11,852 nt of DNA from CAYSLZ01 sp964547295 (GTDB taxonomy: Bacteria; Patescibacteriota; Microgenomatia; UBA12405; JAHJSD01). Where the stretch lies: contig CAZJMH010000023.1 of NCBI GenBank assembly GCA_964547295.1, positions 1 through 11,852 of the forward strand. Reading direction: 5' to 3'. The notes beneath the pieces were generated by a model that was not told the origin of the DNA, searched no databases, and worked only from the letters and a program-made list of their open reading frames with translations. Within the stretch, counting starts at the first letter, position 1. Every line of letters starts with the position of its first letter. Of this stretch, positions 1 to 6,704 are shown piece by piece. The translations under genes were made by a program, and so were the position numbers.

Positions 1-1001
1 AAGATAAGCAAAAGTTAGAGGCAGTTAAGAATGCGATGGACCGGATAGAAAAACAATACGGTAAAGGAGCGATTATGAAAATGGGTGACCGTCAAGACAA
101 GCTTGATATAGAGTCTATTTCTACCGGCTGTTTACCCTTGGATATTGCTTTAGGGGTTGGTGGGGTTCCTCGCGGCCGGATTGTAGAAATATTTGGTCCT
201 GAGGCTTCTGGTAAGACAACATTGATTCTTCATATTATTGCTGAAGCACAAAAAAATGGCGGCGTAGCCGCTTTTGTTGATGCCGAGCATGCTTTAAATG
301 CGCAGTGGGCGGAAAAAATTGGTGTTAAACTTGAAGACTTACTGATTTCTCAACCTGATACCGGAGAACAGGCTTTAGAGATTGTGGAGACTTTAGTTCG
401 GTCTGGGGGGCTCGATCTTATTCTTGTTGATTCTGTCGCAGCTTTAGTGCCTAAGTCGGAGATTGAGGGTGAAATGGGAGATGCCCAGGTTGGTGTTCAG
501 GCAAGGTTAATGTCTCAGGCTTTAAGAAAACTAGCAGGGACAATAAGCAAAACTAGTACTTGTCTAATTTTTACTAACCAGATTCGACATAAAATCGGTG
601 TTTTTTTTGGTAACCCTGAAACAACCTCCGGCGGACTAGCACTTAAATTTTATTCATCTATTCGAGTAGATTTAAGACAAAGGAAGAAAATAAAAGACTC
701 TGACGGGGATATTATTGGCTCAATGCATCGAGCTAAGGTAATTAAAAATAAAATTGCTCCGCCGTTTAAAGAAGCGGAGTTTGAAATTTACAACCAAAAT
801 GGAATTTCATGGCAGGCAGGCTTAATTGATGCCGGTGAAAATTATCAAGTGGTTGAAAGAAGTGGTGCCTATTATAAGTTTGGGGAGGAAACTTTAGGGC
901 AAGGGAAGGAAGCGGCAATTAAATTTTTAGAAAAAAATACGAAAACAGCTCAAAAAATAGAGAAAGAAATATGGCAAGCAGTTAAAAACCGCTCTTCCTG
1001 A
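1..1001 (+). CDS. recA: RecA recombinase, 5'-truncated by the window edge
   Basis: RecA is the cytoplasmic strand-exchange ATPase of homologous recombination and the SOS response. The frame is open from base 3 with DKQKLEAVKNAMDRIEKQYG, the typical RecA N-terminus, so the ATG at 36 is an internal Met and the true start lies upstream of the window. Counting from that Met, Walker A GPEASGKTT is at residues 54-62, Walker B is the LDLILVDS strand, loop L1 is in EGEMGDAQVGVQARLMSQAL, and loop L2 is in NQIRHKIGVFFGNPETTSGG. The C-terminus ends KEIWQAVKNRSS and lacks the acidic tail of E. coli RecA. The L1 and L2 loops carry substitutions relative to E. coli (DSHMG to DAQVG, RMKIGVMFG to RHKIGVFFG), but all catalytic motifs are intact. 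The gene stops with TGA 71 bp before rny. Identification is secure; the missing 5' part should be only a few codons. Confidence 0.98.
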   Translation, partial: DKQKLEAVKNAMDRIEKQYGKGAIMKMGDRQDKLDIESISTGCLPLDIALGVGGVPRGRIVEIFGPEASGKTTLILHIIAEAQKNGGVAAFVDAEHALNAQWAEKIGVKLEDLLISQPDTGEQALEIVETLVRSGGLDLILVDSVAALVPKSEIEGEMGDAQVGVQARLMSQALRKLAGTISKTSTCLIFTNQIRHKIGVFFGNPETTSGGLALKFYSSIRVDLRQRKKIKDSDGDIIGSMHRAKVIKNKIAPPFKEAEFEIYNQNGISWQAGLIDAGENYQVVERSGAYYKFGEETLGQGKEAAIKFLEKNTKTAQKIEKEIWQAVKNRSS

Positions 1002-1023
1002 GTTTAAGATATTCTCCCTCTTG

Positions 1024-1032
1024 TGTTAAAAT
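1024..1032 (+). promoter_or_regulatory. Extended -10 promoter for rny
   Basis: TGTTAAAAT fits the extended -10 pattern TGnTATAAT with one mismatch in the hexamer (1027-1032). No good -35 is visible about 17 bp upstream, which is acceptable for extended -10 promoters. The predicted start near 1039 gives a leader of about 34 nt. That leader contains the Shine-Dalgarno AAGGAG at 1062-1067, 5 nt before the ATG of rny. The promoter is a prediction from sequence only. Confidence 0.45.
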
Positions 1033-1072
1033 ATATAGCTAGCGTTAAATTATTAGTTATTAAGGAGTTAAA

Positions 1073-2497
1073 ATGTTAGATTTTTCAAAATTAAGTGGTT
1101 TTTTTAGTCAACAAAAGTCAAAAAAAGATGACAGTAGTCAAGATCAATCAACAATTAAGGAGCAGAAACTTGCTGAATTGGTCGATGAGCTTAAAAAAAG
1201 AGAAAATGAATTAGATAAGCGAATGCAGTCAATGGATGATAAGGATAAGTATTTAAGAGAAAAAGAAGAGCGTTTGGAAGAGAAAGAGGAAAAATATAAT
1301 CAAAAAGAAAAGAAATTAAAAATATTATATGAAAAGGAAAAGAATAAGCTGGAAGAACTTTCAGATTTAAGTAGGGAAGAGGCAAAATCAAAATTACGGA
1401 AAGAAGCTGAAAAGCAATTAGTTGAGTGGAAAGCAAGAAAAATTCGCGAAACAAGAGAGGCGATTGAGGCAGAAGAGGACAAATTAGCTCAAGAAATAGT
1501 TTTAGATTCCATCCGCCACGGAATTGTTGATTGGGTTGCCGAATACACAGTTTCTGTTATACATCTTGAAAATGAAGATATTAAAGGAAGGATAATTGGC
1601 AGAGAAGGAAGAAATATCCGTGCCTTTGAGAAAGAAACCGGTGTTGATTTAGAGCTTGATGAAACTAATACAGTTCGGTTGTCTTCATTTGATCCAATAA
1701 GAAGAGAGATTGCTAAAAATTCGTTAAAAAAATTAATTAAAGATACTCGAATTCAACCTTCTAGAATAGAGGAAATTGTTGACCAGACTAAGAAACAGAT
1801 GGACAAAACCTTATTGGAGGAGGGAAAAAGAATTTGTCAGGAAGTTGGTGTTTTTCATTTGCCTACAGATTTAGTTCGTTTAATCGGCCGTTTTAAATTC
1901 CGTTTTTCACAAGGTCAAAATCTAGCCCAACATACGATTGAAGAGACTAAAATAGGTGTTCAAATAGCTCACGAACTAAATGCTAATGTAAAAACTGTTC
2001 GGCTTGGTTGTTTACTTCATGATATTGGTAAGGTTGTTGATGGTGAAGGGAGTCATGTTGATTTGGGTGTAGATTTACTTAAACGTTATCAGCTTCCAAA
2101 AGAAATAATTGCCACTGTTGCTGAACATCACGAAGATAAACCATTTTCAAGCCCAGAGTCAATAATTGTTTGGATTGCTGATGCTGCTTCAGGTTCCCGG
2201 CCTGGAGCCAGATACGAGGCACATGAGAAATATTTGGAAAGAATGGAGAATATTGAAGAAATAGTAAACTCATTTCAGGGCGTATCAGATGTTGTTTGTT
2301 ACCAGGCTGGGCGTGAAGTCCGGGTAATTGTTGACCCGGAAAAGATTTCAGATGACCAATTAACTGTTCTGGTTCATGATATTGTCACTCAGCTTGAGGA
2401 GGAAACTAAATGGGCTGGTCAAATAAAGGTTACTGCTATTCGAGAAAAGAGAGTCACATCAAAATCGCCAATTGACAGGGAAGATATTTCTCGCTAG
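1073..2497 (+). CDS. rny: Ribonuclease Y without an N-terminal membrane anchor
   Basis: RNase Y is the endoribonuclease that starts mRNA decay in many bacteria lacking RNase E. Order along the 474 residues: a short polar N-terminus (1-30); a long highly charged coiled coil (about 31-140); a KH RNA-binding domain (about 165-230) with the GREG loop at 176-179; and an HD domain with H287, the H316-D317 pair in LLHDIGK, and D370 in the ADAASGSRPGAR motif. These are the metal-binding residues, so the enzyme should be active. The usual N-terminal transmembrane helix, seen in the roughly 520-residue B. subtilis protein, is absent; residues 1-30 are MLDFSKLSGFFSQQKSKKDD and more polar sequence. About 17 extra polar residues extend the C-terminus. 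The start is supported by AAGGAG 5 nt upstream. It follows recA, as in Firmicutes, and precedes the HU gene by 47 nt. Confidence 0.96.
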   Translation: MLDFSKLSGFFSQQKSKKDDSSQDQSTIKEQKLAELVDELKKRENELDKRMQSMDDKDKYLREKEERLEEKEEKYNQKEKKLKILYEKEKNKLEELSDLSREEAKSKLRKEAEKQLVEWKARKIRETREAIEAEEDKLAQEIVLDSIRHGIVDWVAEYTVSVIHLENEDIKGRIIGREGRNIRAFEKETGVDLELDETNTVRLSSFDPIRREIAKNSLKKLIKDTRIQPSRIEEIVDQTKKQMDKTLLEEGKRICQEVGVFHLPTDLVRLIGRFKFRFSQGQNLAQHTIEETKIGVQIAHELNANVKTVRLGCLLHDIGKVVDGEGSHVDLGVDLLKRYQLPKEIIATVAEHHEDKPFSSPESIIVWIADAASGSRPGARYEAHEKYLERMENIEEIVNSFQGVSDVVCYQAGREVRVIVDPEKISDDQLTVLVHDIVTQLEEETKWAGQIKVTAIREKRVTSKSPIDREDISR

Positions 2498-2544
2498 AAT
2501 GCTGATAGTTAAGAAAATTAAAATAAGAAGGGGGGTGAGGAAAA

Positions 2545-2817
2545 GTGACTAAGCGAGAACTAATTGATATTGTTGCCCAAAAAACAGGGTTAACGAAAAA
2601 GGCATCTCGTGAAGCTTTTGAAACTATCTTCGATGAAATTACAAAGGCCCTAAAAAGAGGGGAAAAAGTGAAAGTATTTGGTTTTGGTGTATTCTTTACC
2701 AAATTATTTAGCTCTAAGGAGGTTAAACCAATTGGGGGTGGACCGAAGAAAAAGATACCTGCCCGCCGAATGCCTCGATTTAGACCGGGAACGACACTAA
2801 AAAGAGCTGTTAAGTAA
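2545..2817 (+). CDS. hup: HU-family nucleoid DNA-bending protein
   Basis: This 90-residue protein has the HU/IHF fold pattern. Two helices come first (TKRELIDIVAQKTGLTKKAS, then the FETIFDEITKAL region), followed by the GFGVF strand (about 46-50), a basic beta arm, and the closing FRPGTTLKRAVK. HU homodimers bind and bend DNA and compact the nucleoid. The arm tip reads KEVKPIGGGPKKKIPARRMP instead of the usual RNPQTGE-type tip, keeping a proline but with a triple glycine; this may alter bend geometry (inference). The start is GTG at 2545, chosen for length and for the G-rich ribosome site at 2531-2540; there is no in-frame ATG nearby. It sits 47 nt after rny with no terminator between, so co-transcription is likely. 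HU versus a sister IHF-like paralogue cannot be decided here. Confidence 0.95.
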   Translation: MTKRELIDIVAQKTGLTKKASREAFETIFDEITKALKRGEKVKVFGFGVFFTKLFSSKEVKPIGGGPKKKIPARRMPRFRPGTTLKRAVK

Positions 2818-2831
2818 AAAGTAATAAAAAA

Positions 2832-2884
2832 CAATTACGACCCCGGGGTTAGGATTAAACTTAACCACTGCCGGGGTCGAATTG
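2832..2884 (+). terminator. Long GC-rich hairpin after the HU gene, terminator-like
   Basis: CGACCCCGG (2838-2846) pairs perfectly with CCGGGGTCG (2871-2879). Outside it, CAATT (2832-2836) pairs with AATTG (2880-2884) across one bulged A (2837). Inside, GGTTA (2847-2851) pairs with TAACC (2862-2866), leaving a 10-nt loop and a 4-nt bulge. The strength and the position after the HU stop suggest a Rho-independent terminator, but the tail TTTATCT is a poor U-tract. It ends only 11 nt before the ATG of the ABC ATPase gene, so an attenuator or a 5'-end hairpin is possible. Confidence 0.65.
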
Positions 2885-2895
2885 TTTATCTAAAA

Positions 2896-3885
2896 ATGTC
2901 CGAATTTTCTATTTTTGTATCCAATTTAAAAAAATATTATCGAGTTTTTAAAAAAAAACCTGGTTTAGTTGGTTCATTCAAATCTTTGATTAAACGCCGA
3001 CATGAAGTAGTTAGAGCTGTTGATGATATAAGCTTTAAGATTAAACAGGGGGAGCTGGTTGGTTTTATTGGACCGAACGGTGCCGGAAAAACGACTACTT
3101 TAAAATGTTTATCAGGACTTTTATATCCCGATCAAGGAAAAGTATCTGTATTAGGTTTTAATCCTTGGAATCGTAATAATCTCTTTTTAAAACAAATTGC
3201 TTTTGTAATGGGTCAAAAAAACCAGCTTTGGTGGAATTTGCCGCCGATGGAGACTTTTTTGCTTAATAAAGAAATTTATCAATTAGAAGAAGAAGAGTTT
3301 AATAGAAACTTAGAAGAACTAGTTGACCTTCTTGAGGTTAAAGAAATTTTGAATACTCAAACCAGAAAGCTTTCTTTAGGACAAAGAATGAAGTGTGAGC
3401 TAATTGCTTCACTTATCCATCAGCCAAAAGTTCTTTTTCTTGATGAACCAACAATTGGATTAGATGTAGTCATGCAAAAAAAAATTAGGGAATTTATAAA
3501 AATATATAACCAGCGATATCAGTCAACAATAATTTTAACGTCACATTACATGGGCGATGTTCAGGAGCTGGCTGACCGGGTAATAATTATTGACAAAGGT
3601 AAAATAGTTTTTGACGGTCAACTGGAAAAAATTGTTAAGAAATATGCTGATCATAAATTGATTAGCTTAACTTTTGACAATGATATTGAACGTTCAGATT
3701 TATCAGCAATCGGCGAGATAAAAGGGTTTAATCCGCCAAAAGCTCAGATTAGAGTAAAAACTAATCTTGTTTCTTTGGCTGCCGCCGAGGTGCTGAAAAA
3801 GTTTCCAGTTGCTGACTTAAATATAGAGCAGCCGCCGATTGAAGACATAATCCGGGAGTTATTCACTCATAAGGATTATAGTTGA
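2896..3885 (+). CDS. ABC-2 exporter ATP-binding subunit (COG4586 type)
   Basis: This cytoplasmic ATPase powers an ABC-2 type export system. Walker A GPNGAGKTT is at residues 59-67, the Q-loop region GQKNQLWWNLP at about 106-116, the signature LSLGQRMK at 159-166, Walker B VLFLDEP at 179-185 with a D-loop following, and the H-loop histidine at 217 in LTSHYM. The N-terminal stretch NLKKYYRVFKKKPGL and the GQKNQLWW motif are characteristic of the subfamily found beside two DUF990-type permeases. An accessory domain of about 85 residues follows residue 245. ATG 2896 is the only sensible start; upstream in-frame codons run back into a hairpin and no Shine-Dalgarno is present. The two permease genes follow at once, with a 3-nt gap to the first. 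The substrate is unknown; relatives are annotated loosely as drug, lipid or glycan exporters. Confidence 0.93.
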   Translation: MSEFSIFVSNLKKYYRVFKKKPGLVGSFKSLIKRRHEVVRAVDDISFKIKQGELVGFIGPNGAGKTTTLKCLSGLLYPDQGKVSVLGFNPWNRNNLFLKQIAFVMGQKNQLWWNLPPMETFLLNKEIYQLEEEEFNRNLEELVDLLEVKEILNTQTRKLSLGQRMKCELIASLIHQPKVLFLDEPTIGLDVVMQKKIREFIKIYNQRYQSTIILTSHYMGDVQELADRVIIIDKGKIVFDGQLEKIVKKYADHKLISLTFDNDIERSDLSAIGEIKGFNPPKAQIRVKTNLVSLAAAEVLKKFPVADLNIEQPPIEDIIRELFTHKDYS

Positions 3886-3888
3886 TCA

Positions 3889-4689
3889 ATGAAAAAATAT
3901 ATTAAGGTAATCAAGGTCAGCTTTATGGAATATTTCGCTTATCGATTAAATTTTTTCTTATGGCGCTTTCGAGGTATAGTCACTTTTTTAACTTTAATAT
4001 TTTTCTGGCGGGCAGTTTACGGTGCCAGGCAAGAAGTTTTTGGTTACCAGCAGGGACAAATGTTGACTTATGTTGTCGGCATGTCAATTCTTCAGGGAAT
4101 TATACTTAGCACCAGGACTGGCGATTTAGCGGCGATGATAAAAAACGGTGATTTAGTTAATAAATATTTATTACGCCCTTGGAATGTAGTATTAGTCTGG
4201 TTTTTTCGTGACTTATCGGATAAGTTTTTAAATTTAATTTTTATTATTTTAGAAGTCACCTTATTAATTAAATTTTTAAATCTACCATTTTATTTTCCCA
4301 ACCAACCAAACTTTTTTTTTATATTCGTCCTTGCTTGTTTGGCAGCCCTGATTTTAAATTTTTTAATTAGTTATTTGCTTTCCTGTCTTGCTTTTTGGGT
4401 TGATAATGTGTGGGCGCCAAAGTGGCTTTTTGGAGTAATTTTTCTCGAGTTTTTAGCCGGCAGATTTTTTCCACTTGATATTTTGCCCCAGCCTTTATAT
4501 CAATTAGTCCGATTAACTCCTTTTCCCTATTTAATTTATTTTCCCCTACAAATCTACTTGGAAAAAGTGAGTTTACAACAATCTTTACGAGGCTTGGTTG
4601 TTCTTATTTTTTGGTTATTTTTTTTCGTCAAAATTACACAACTTGTTTGGAAAAAAGGGTTAAAAGATTATGGTGCTTTTGGTGGGTAA
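3889..4689 (+). CDS. ABC-2 exporter permease, subunit 1 (COG4587-like)
   Basis: A 266-residue integral membrane protein with about six hydrophobic segments, roughly at residues 25-45, 58-75, 115-132, 144-172, 178-200 and 232-252. It starts MKKYIKVIKVSFMEYFAYRLNF, the amphipathic entry typical of ABC-2 DUF990 permeases. The cytoplasmic segment with GDLVNKYLLRPWN (about 91-103) is the characteristic 'LLRP' region that meets the ATPase. It starts 3 nt after the ATPase stop with no evident Shine-Dalgarno, so translational coupling is likely. Together with the ATPase and the next gene it should form one transporter with a heterodimeric permease. Subfamily assignment is from pattern recall; the substrate cannot be inferred. 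Confidence 0.88.
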   Translation: MKKYIKVIKVSFMEYFAYRLNFFLWRFRGIVTFLTLIFFWRAVYGARQEVFGYQQGQMLTYVVGMSILQGIILSTRTGDLAAMIKNGDLVNKYLLRPWNVVLVWFFRDLSDKFLNLIFIILEVTLLIKFLNLPFYFPNQPNFFFIFVLACLAALILNFLISYLLSCLAFWVDNVWAPKWLFGVIFLEFLAGRFFPLDILPQPLYQLVRLTPFPYLIYFPLQIYLEKVSLQQSLRGLVVLIFWLFFFVKITQLVWKKGLKDYGAFGG

Positions 4690-5476
4690 AGTGAAGCATT
4701 ATTTGAGGGCATTTTGGCTGATGGCCAAAATGGCTATTTTACCGGACTTAATCCAGCCAAGCGCGGCAATATTATTTATCATTGGTAAAGTTGCCCGGTT
4801 TCTCTTTTATTTTCTCTTTTTATTTTCCATTGTATCTGGAGTTGAAGATTTTGTTGGTTATTCGCGCGTAGAGGTTATTTGGTTTTTTATTGTCTTCAAC
4901 TTAATTGACGTAACAATTCAATTTTTATTCCGCGGTGTTTATCATTTTCGTGGCTTAGTAGTTTCGGGTGATTTTGACCTTGAACTGCTAAAGCCCTTAC
5001 CATCTTTTTTTCGGCCATTATTTGGTCATATTGATATTATGGACTTTATTACTTTAATTCCTTTGGTTGGATTTTCAATTTGGTATGTTATCCACCACCA
5101 ATTAGCAACAAACTTAGTTAGCGTAATATATTTTCTAGTTTTGTTTATGGCCAGTATATTTATTGGTTTTGCTTTCCACTTATTTGTTTCTTCAATTTGC
5201 GTTTTAACAACGGAAATAGACCATTTAGTTTGGATTTATCGCGACGTTACTGCAATGGGCAGGTTTCCAACCGATATTTACCGGGGAGCAGTTCGGTTTT
5301 TAGTTGTTTTTGTTATCCCAGTTGTTTTGCTGATTACTTTTCCGGCCAAAGCGTTGCTCGGCCTGCTTACACCTTGGCAGGTTGGATTGTCATTGTCAAT
5401 TAGTTTAATTCTTTCTGGTTTATCGTTAAAATTTTGGTATTGGTCGCTTAAACATTACACTTCCGCCAGCAGTTAA
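4670..5476 (+). CDS. ABC-2 exporter permease, subunit 2 (COG3694-like)
   Basis: The second permease of the exporter, with about six hydrophobic segments. It carries the cytoplasmic motif GDFDLELLKPLP, the counterpart of the 'LLRP' coupling region in subunit 1, and later FPTDIYRG, a conserved feature of this permease type. The longest reading starts at ATG 4670 and overlaps the previous gene by 20 nt. A GTG at 4691 is the better biological start. It lies 1 nt after the previous stop, has GGTGGG (4681-4686) 4 nt upstream, and gives (M)KHYLRAFWLMAKM, which matches the usual start of the family; the protein would then have 261 residues. The gene ends the three-gene transporter operon and faces the acyltransferase gene convergently. 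Confidence 0.87.
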   Translation: MVLLVGKVKHYLRAFWLMAKMAILPDLIQPSAAILFIIGKVARFLFYFLFLFSIVSGVEDFVGYSRVEVIWFFIVFNLIDVTIQFLFRGVYHFRGLVVSGDFDLELLKPLPSFFRPLFGHIDIMDFITLIPLVGFSIWYVIHHQLATNLVSVIYFLVLFMASIFIGFAFHLFVSSICVLTTEIDHLVWIYRDVTAMGRFPTDIYRGAVRFLVVFVIPVVLLITFPAKALLGLLTPWQVGLSLSISLILSGLSLKFWYWSLKHYTSASS

Positions 5477-5487
5477 ATAACTACAAC

Positions 5488-5529
5488 TTTTCAACTGTCA
5501 TGCTACGTACGTGGGATAATAGTTGAAAA
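5488..5529. repeat. 9-bp inverted repeat between convergent genes
   Basis: TTTTCAACT (5488-5496) and AGTTGAAAA (5521-5529) form a perfect 9-bp stem around a 24-nt loop that contains the 8-bp palindrome ACGTACGT (5505-5512). It lies between the convergent ends of permease 2 and the acyltransferase gene, so a bidirectional terminator is the first idea. Neither side is followed by a clear U-tract, and the stem is AT-rich, so a protein-binding or insertion-related site is also possible. Confidence 0.5.
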
Positions 5530-5558
5530 ACAGGTATGGAAATAAAAGGTGTTAAAAT

Positions 5559-6605
5559 TTAACTTAATATGCCCTTGCTTATAACAATTCCGGTTGAAAA
5601 AAGTATTGTCCCAATTGCTATTGTTGATAGACGGGGGATTCCGGTAATGACGCCTTGTAATATACGCAATAATAATGTGTGTGATAAGTAGATTATGTAT
5701 GAATATTTGCCGATTAATTTTAAAAAATTATATTTGAATATTTTTTTGTTTAAAATTTGTCTACTATAGAAAATTAAAATTAGAGTTGCTCCGGTGGCAT
5801 ATATAATTATCGGCAGGCGGATAAAACTTGTTGCATATATAATGTTGTTGGTTTTTTTAAGTATTTTACGAGTGTCATATATTGTCCAGAATAAGGAAGA
5901 AAAGGTGAGTAAAATTAAAATTGATTTAAATACTTTATTTTTTTGCATCTTTTTTAAATTAATCCTAGCTAATAAGCTTCCAAACAAGAAATAGAATATC
6001 CAATTAATCGAAAGTCTGTATTGCAGTTGATCATTAATTAGAAAATTATGATAATCGGCAGTTCTTGTCGAAAAAATACGAATTAATAAAAACCATATGG
6101 CCTGTATTCCTCCAGAGGTTAAGGCTAAAGTTAATAGCCGATGTTTTTTTTTAATTTTCGGTAAAAAAGAAAAGATTAAATAAAATTGAAATATTAAGGG
6201 AATAAAGTATAAATGATAGTCCGTGTTTCCCCAGAGAATATTTTTCCAAACATTTATATCGTTATAAAACCAAGTGTTACTGATTTGAAAAGTAATTAAA
6301 AAAATAACTGACCAGACAAAATAAAGGGGAAAAAGCTTTTTTATTCTAGACTTCAAAAAATTTATTGGTGATATGTTTTGATGAAAATACTTTTGAGATA
6401 GTCCGTATCCCGAAAGAATTAAAAACGCGGGAACGCTAAACCGGCACACTTGATTAATAGTAATAAATAATAAACGATATGGACTGGAAGTGTAAATACT
6501 TTCAGGAAATAAAGATAGGGTGTGCAGGATAATTACTGCACTAATTGCAATTGCTTTGATTTTAAAACTATTTTGTTTGGATAAGGGCATTTGTTTTTTA
6601 GGCAT
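5559..6605 (-). CDS. Acyltransferase family 3 membrane protein
   Basis: A 348-residue polytopic membrane enzyme of the Acyl_transf_3 type (PF01757), which usually O-acylates cell-surface sugars or lipids. Recognisable features are the N-terminal SFKIKAIAISAVIILHT with the family histidine (H28); FSVPAFLILSGYGLSQKYF (about residues 56-74); YHLYFIPLIFQFYLIF in the middle; and GKYSYIIYLSHTLLLRIL near the C-terminus. About ten hydrophobic segments are visible. Codon use is strongly biased to A/T-ending codons, many ATA and TTA/TTT; sampled 60-bp blocks have about 25% G+C against about 40% in ychF. It stands alone on the minus strand between plus-strand operons. Composition and isolation suggest an accessory or acquired gene. 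ATG 6605 is the longest start; no Shine-Dalgarno is seen, and a second Met lies 5 codons in. The acceptor is unknown. Confidence 0.88.
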   Translation of the reverse strand: MPKKQMPLSKQNSFKIKAIAISAVIILHTLSLFPESIYTSSPYRLLFITINQVCRFSVPAFLILSGYGLSQKYFHQNISPINFLKSRIKKLFPLYFVWSVIFLITFQISNTWFYNDINVWKNILWGNTDYHLYFIPLIFQFYLIFSFLPKIKKKHRLLTLALTSGGIQAIWFLLIRIFSTRTADYHNFLINDQLQYRLSINWIFYFLFGSLLARINLKKMQKNKVFKSILILLTFSSLFWTIYDTRKILKKTNNIIYATSFIRLPIIIYATGATLILIFYSRQILNKKIFKYNFLKLIGKYSYIIYLSHTLLLRILQGVITGIPRLSTIAIGTILFSTGIVISKGILS

Positions 6606-6612
6606 AGTCTAT

Positions 6613-6621
6613 AGTGTAACA
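6613..6621 (-). promoter_or_regulatory. Weak extended -10-like element for the acyltransferase gene
   Basis: Read on the minus strand, TGTTACACT gives an extended -10 (TGn) with hexamer TACACT, four of six matches. Transcription would begin near 6606, next to the ATG at 6605, giving an almost leaderless mRNA. No convincing -35 is present. The match is weak. Confidence 0.25.
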
Positions 6622-6668
6622 AATGAAATTTAAACATTAAATTTTGCTAAATGTTTTATTAATACTAG

Positions 6669-6698
6669 TTTACATTTCTTTCTATCTCTTTGTATAAT
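6669..6698 (+). promoter_or_regulatory. ychF promoter, predicted leaderless start
   Basis: TTTACA (6669-6674, five of six to TTGACA), an 18-bp spacer and a perfect TATAAT (6693-6698). Six bases follow before the ATG at 6705, so the expected +1 is the A of the start codon. No Shine-Dalgarno could fit between. The promoter would drive ychF, miaA and the AI-2E gene. Confidence 0.75.
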
Positions 6699-6704
6699 AA
6701 TCTT

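Noticed and set aside
36..38. ATG at 36 as the recA start
   Set aside because: The frame is open upstream to base 3 and encodes conserved RecA N-terminal sequence, so the real start lies before the window.
1191..1482. Minus-strand reading frames opposite the RNase Y coiled coil
   Set aside because: They are the complement of Lys/Glu-rich codons, giving Phe/Ser/Leu-rich nonsense; the plus frame is a clear RNase Y.
2454..2834. Minus-strand 126-codon frame opposite the HU gene
   Set aside because: It spans the end of rny and all of HU, two clear plus-strand genes, and shows no family features.
2896..5476. The exporter as a defence or bacteriocin system
   Set aside because: No precursor peptide, peptidase domain or immunity-like gene is visible; only a generic ABC-2 exporter with unknown substrate can be supported.
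5550..5688. A plus-strand TGTTAAAAT promoter-like box and a 39-codon reading frame from 5569, antisense to the acyltransferase gene
   Set aside because: No Shine-Dalgarno, no recognisable protein, and such boxes are expected by chance in very AT-rich sequence.
6690..6704. TTG at 6690 as an upstream start of ychF
   Set aside because: It overlaps the TATAAT box, adds five residues (YNNLM after the initiator) not typical of the family, and ATG 6705 gives the standard YchF N-terminus.
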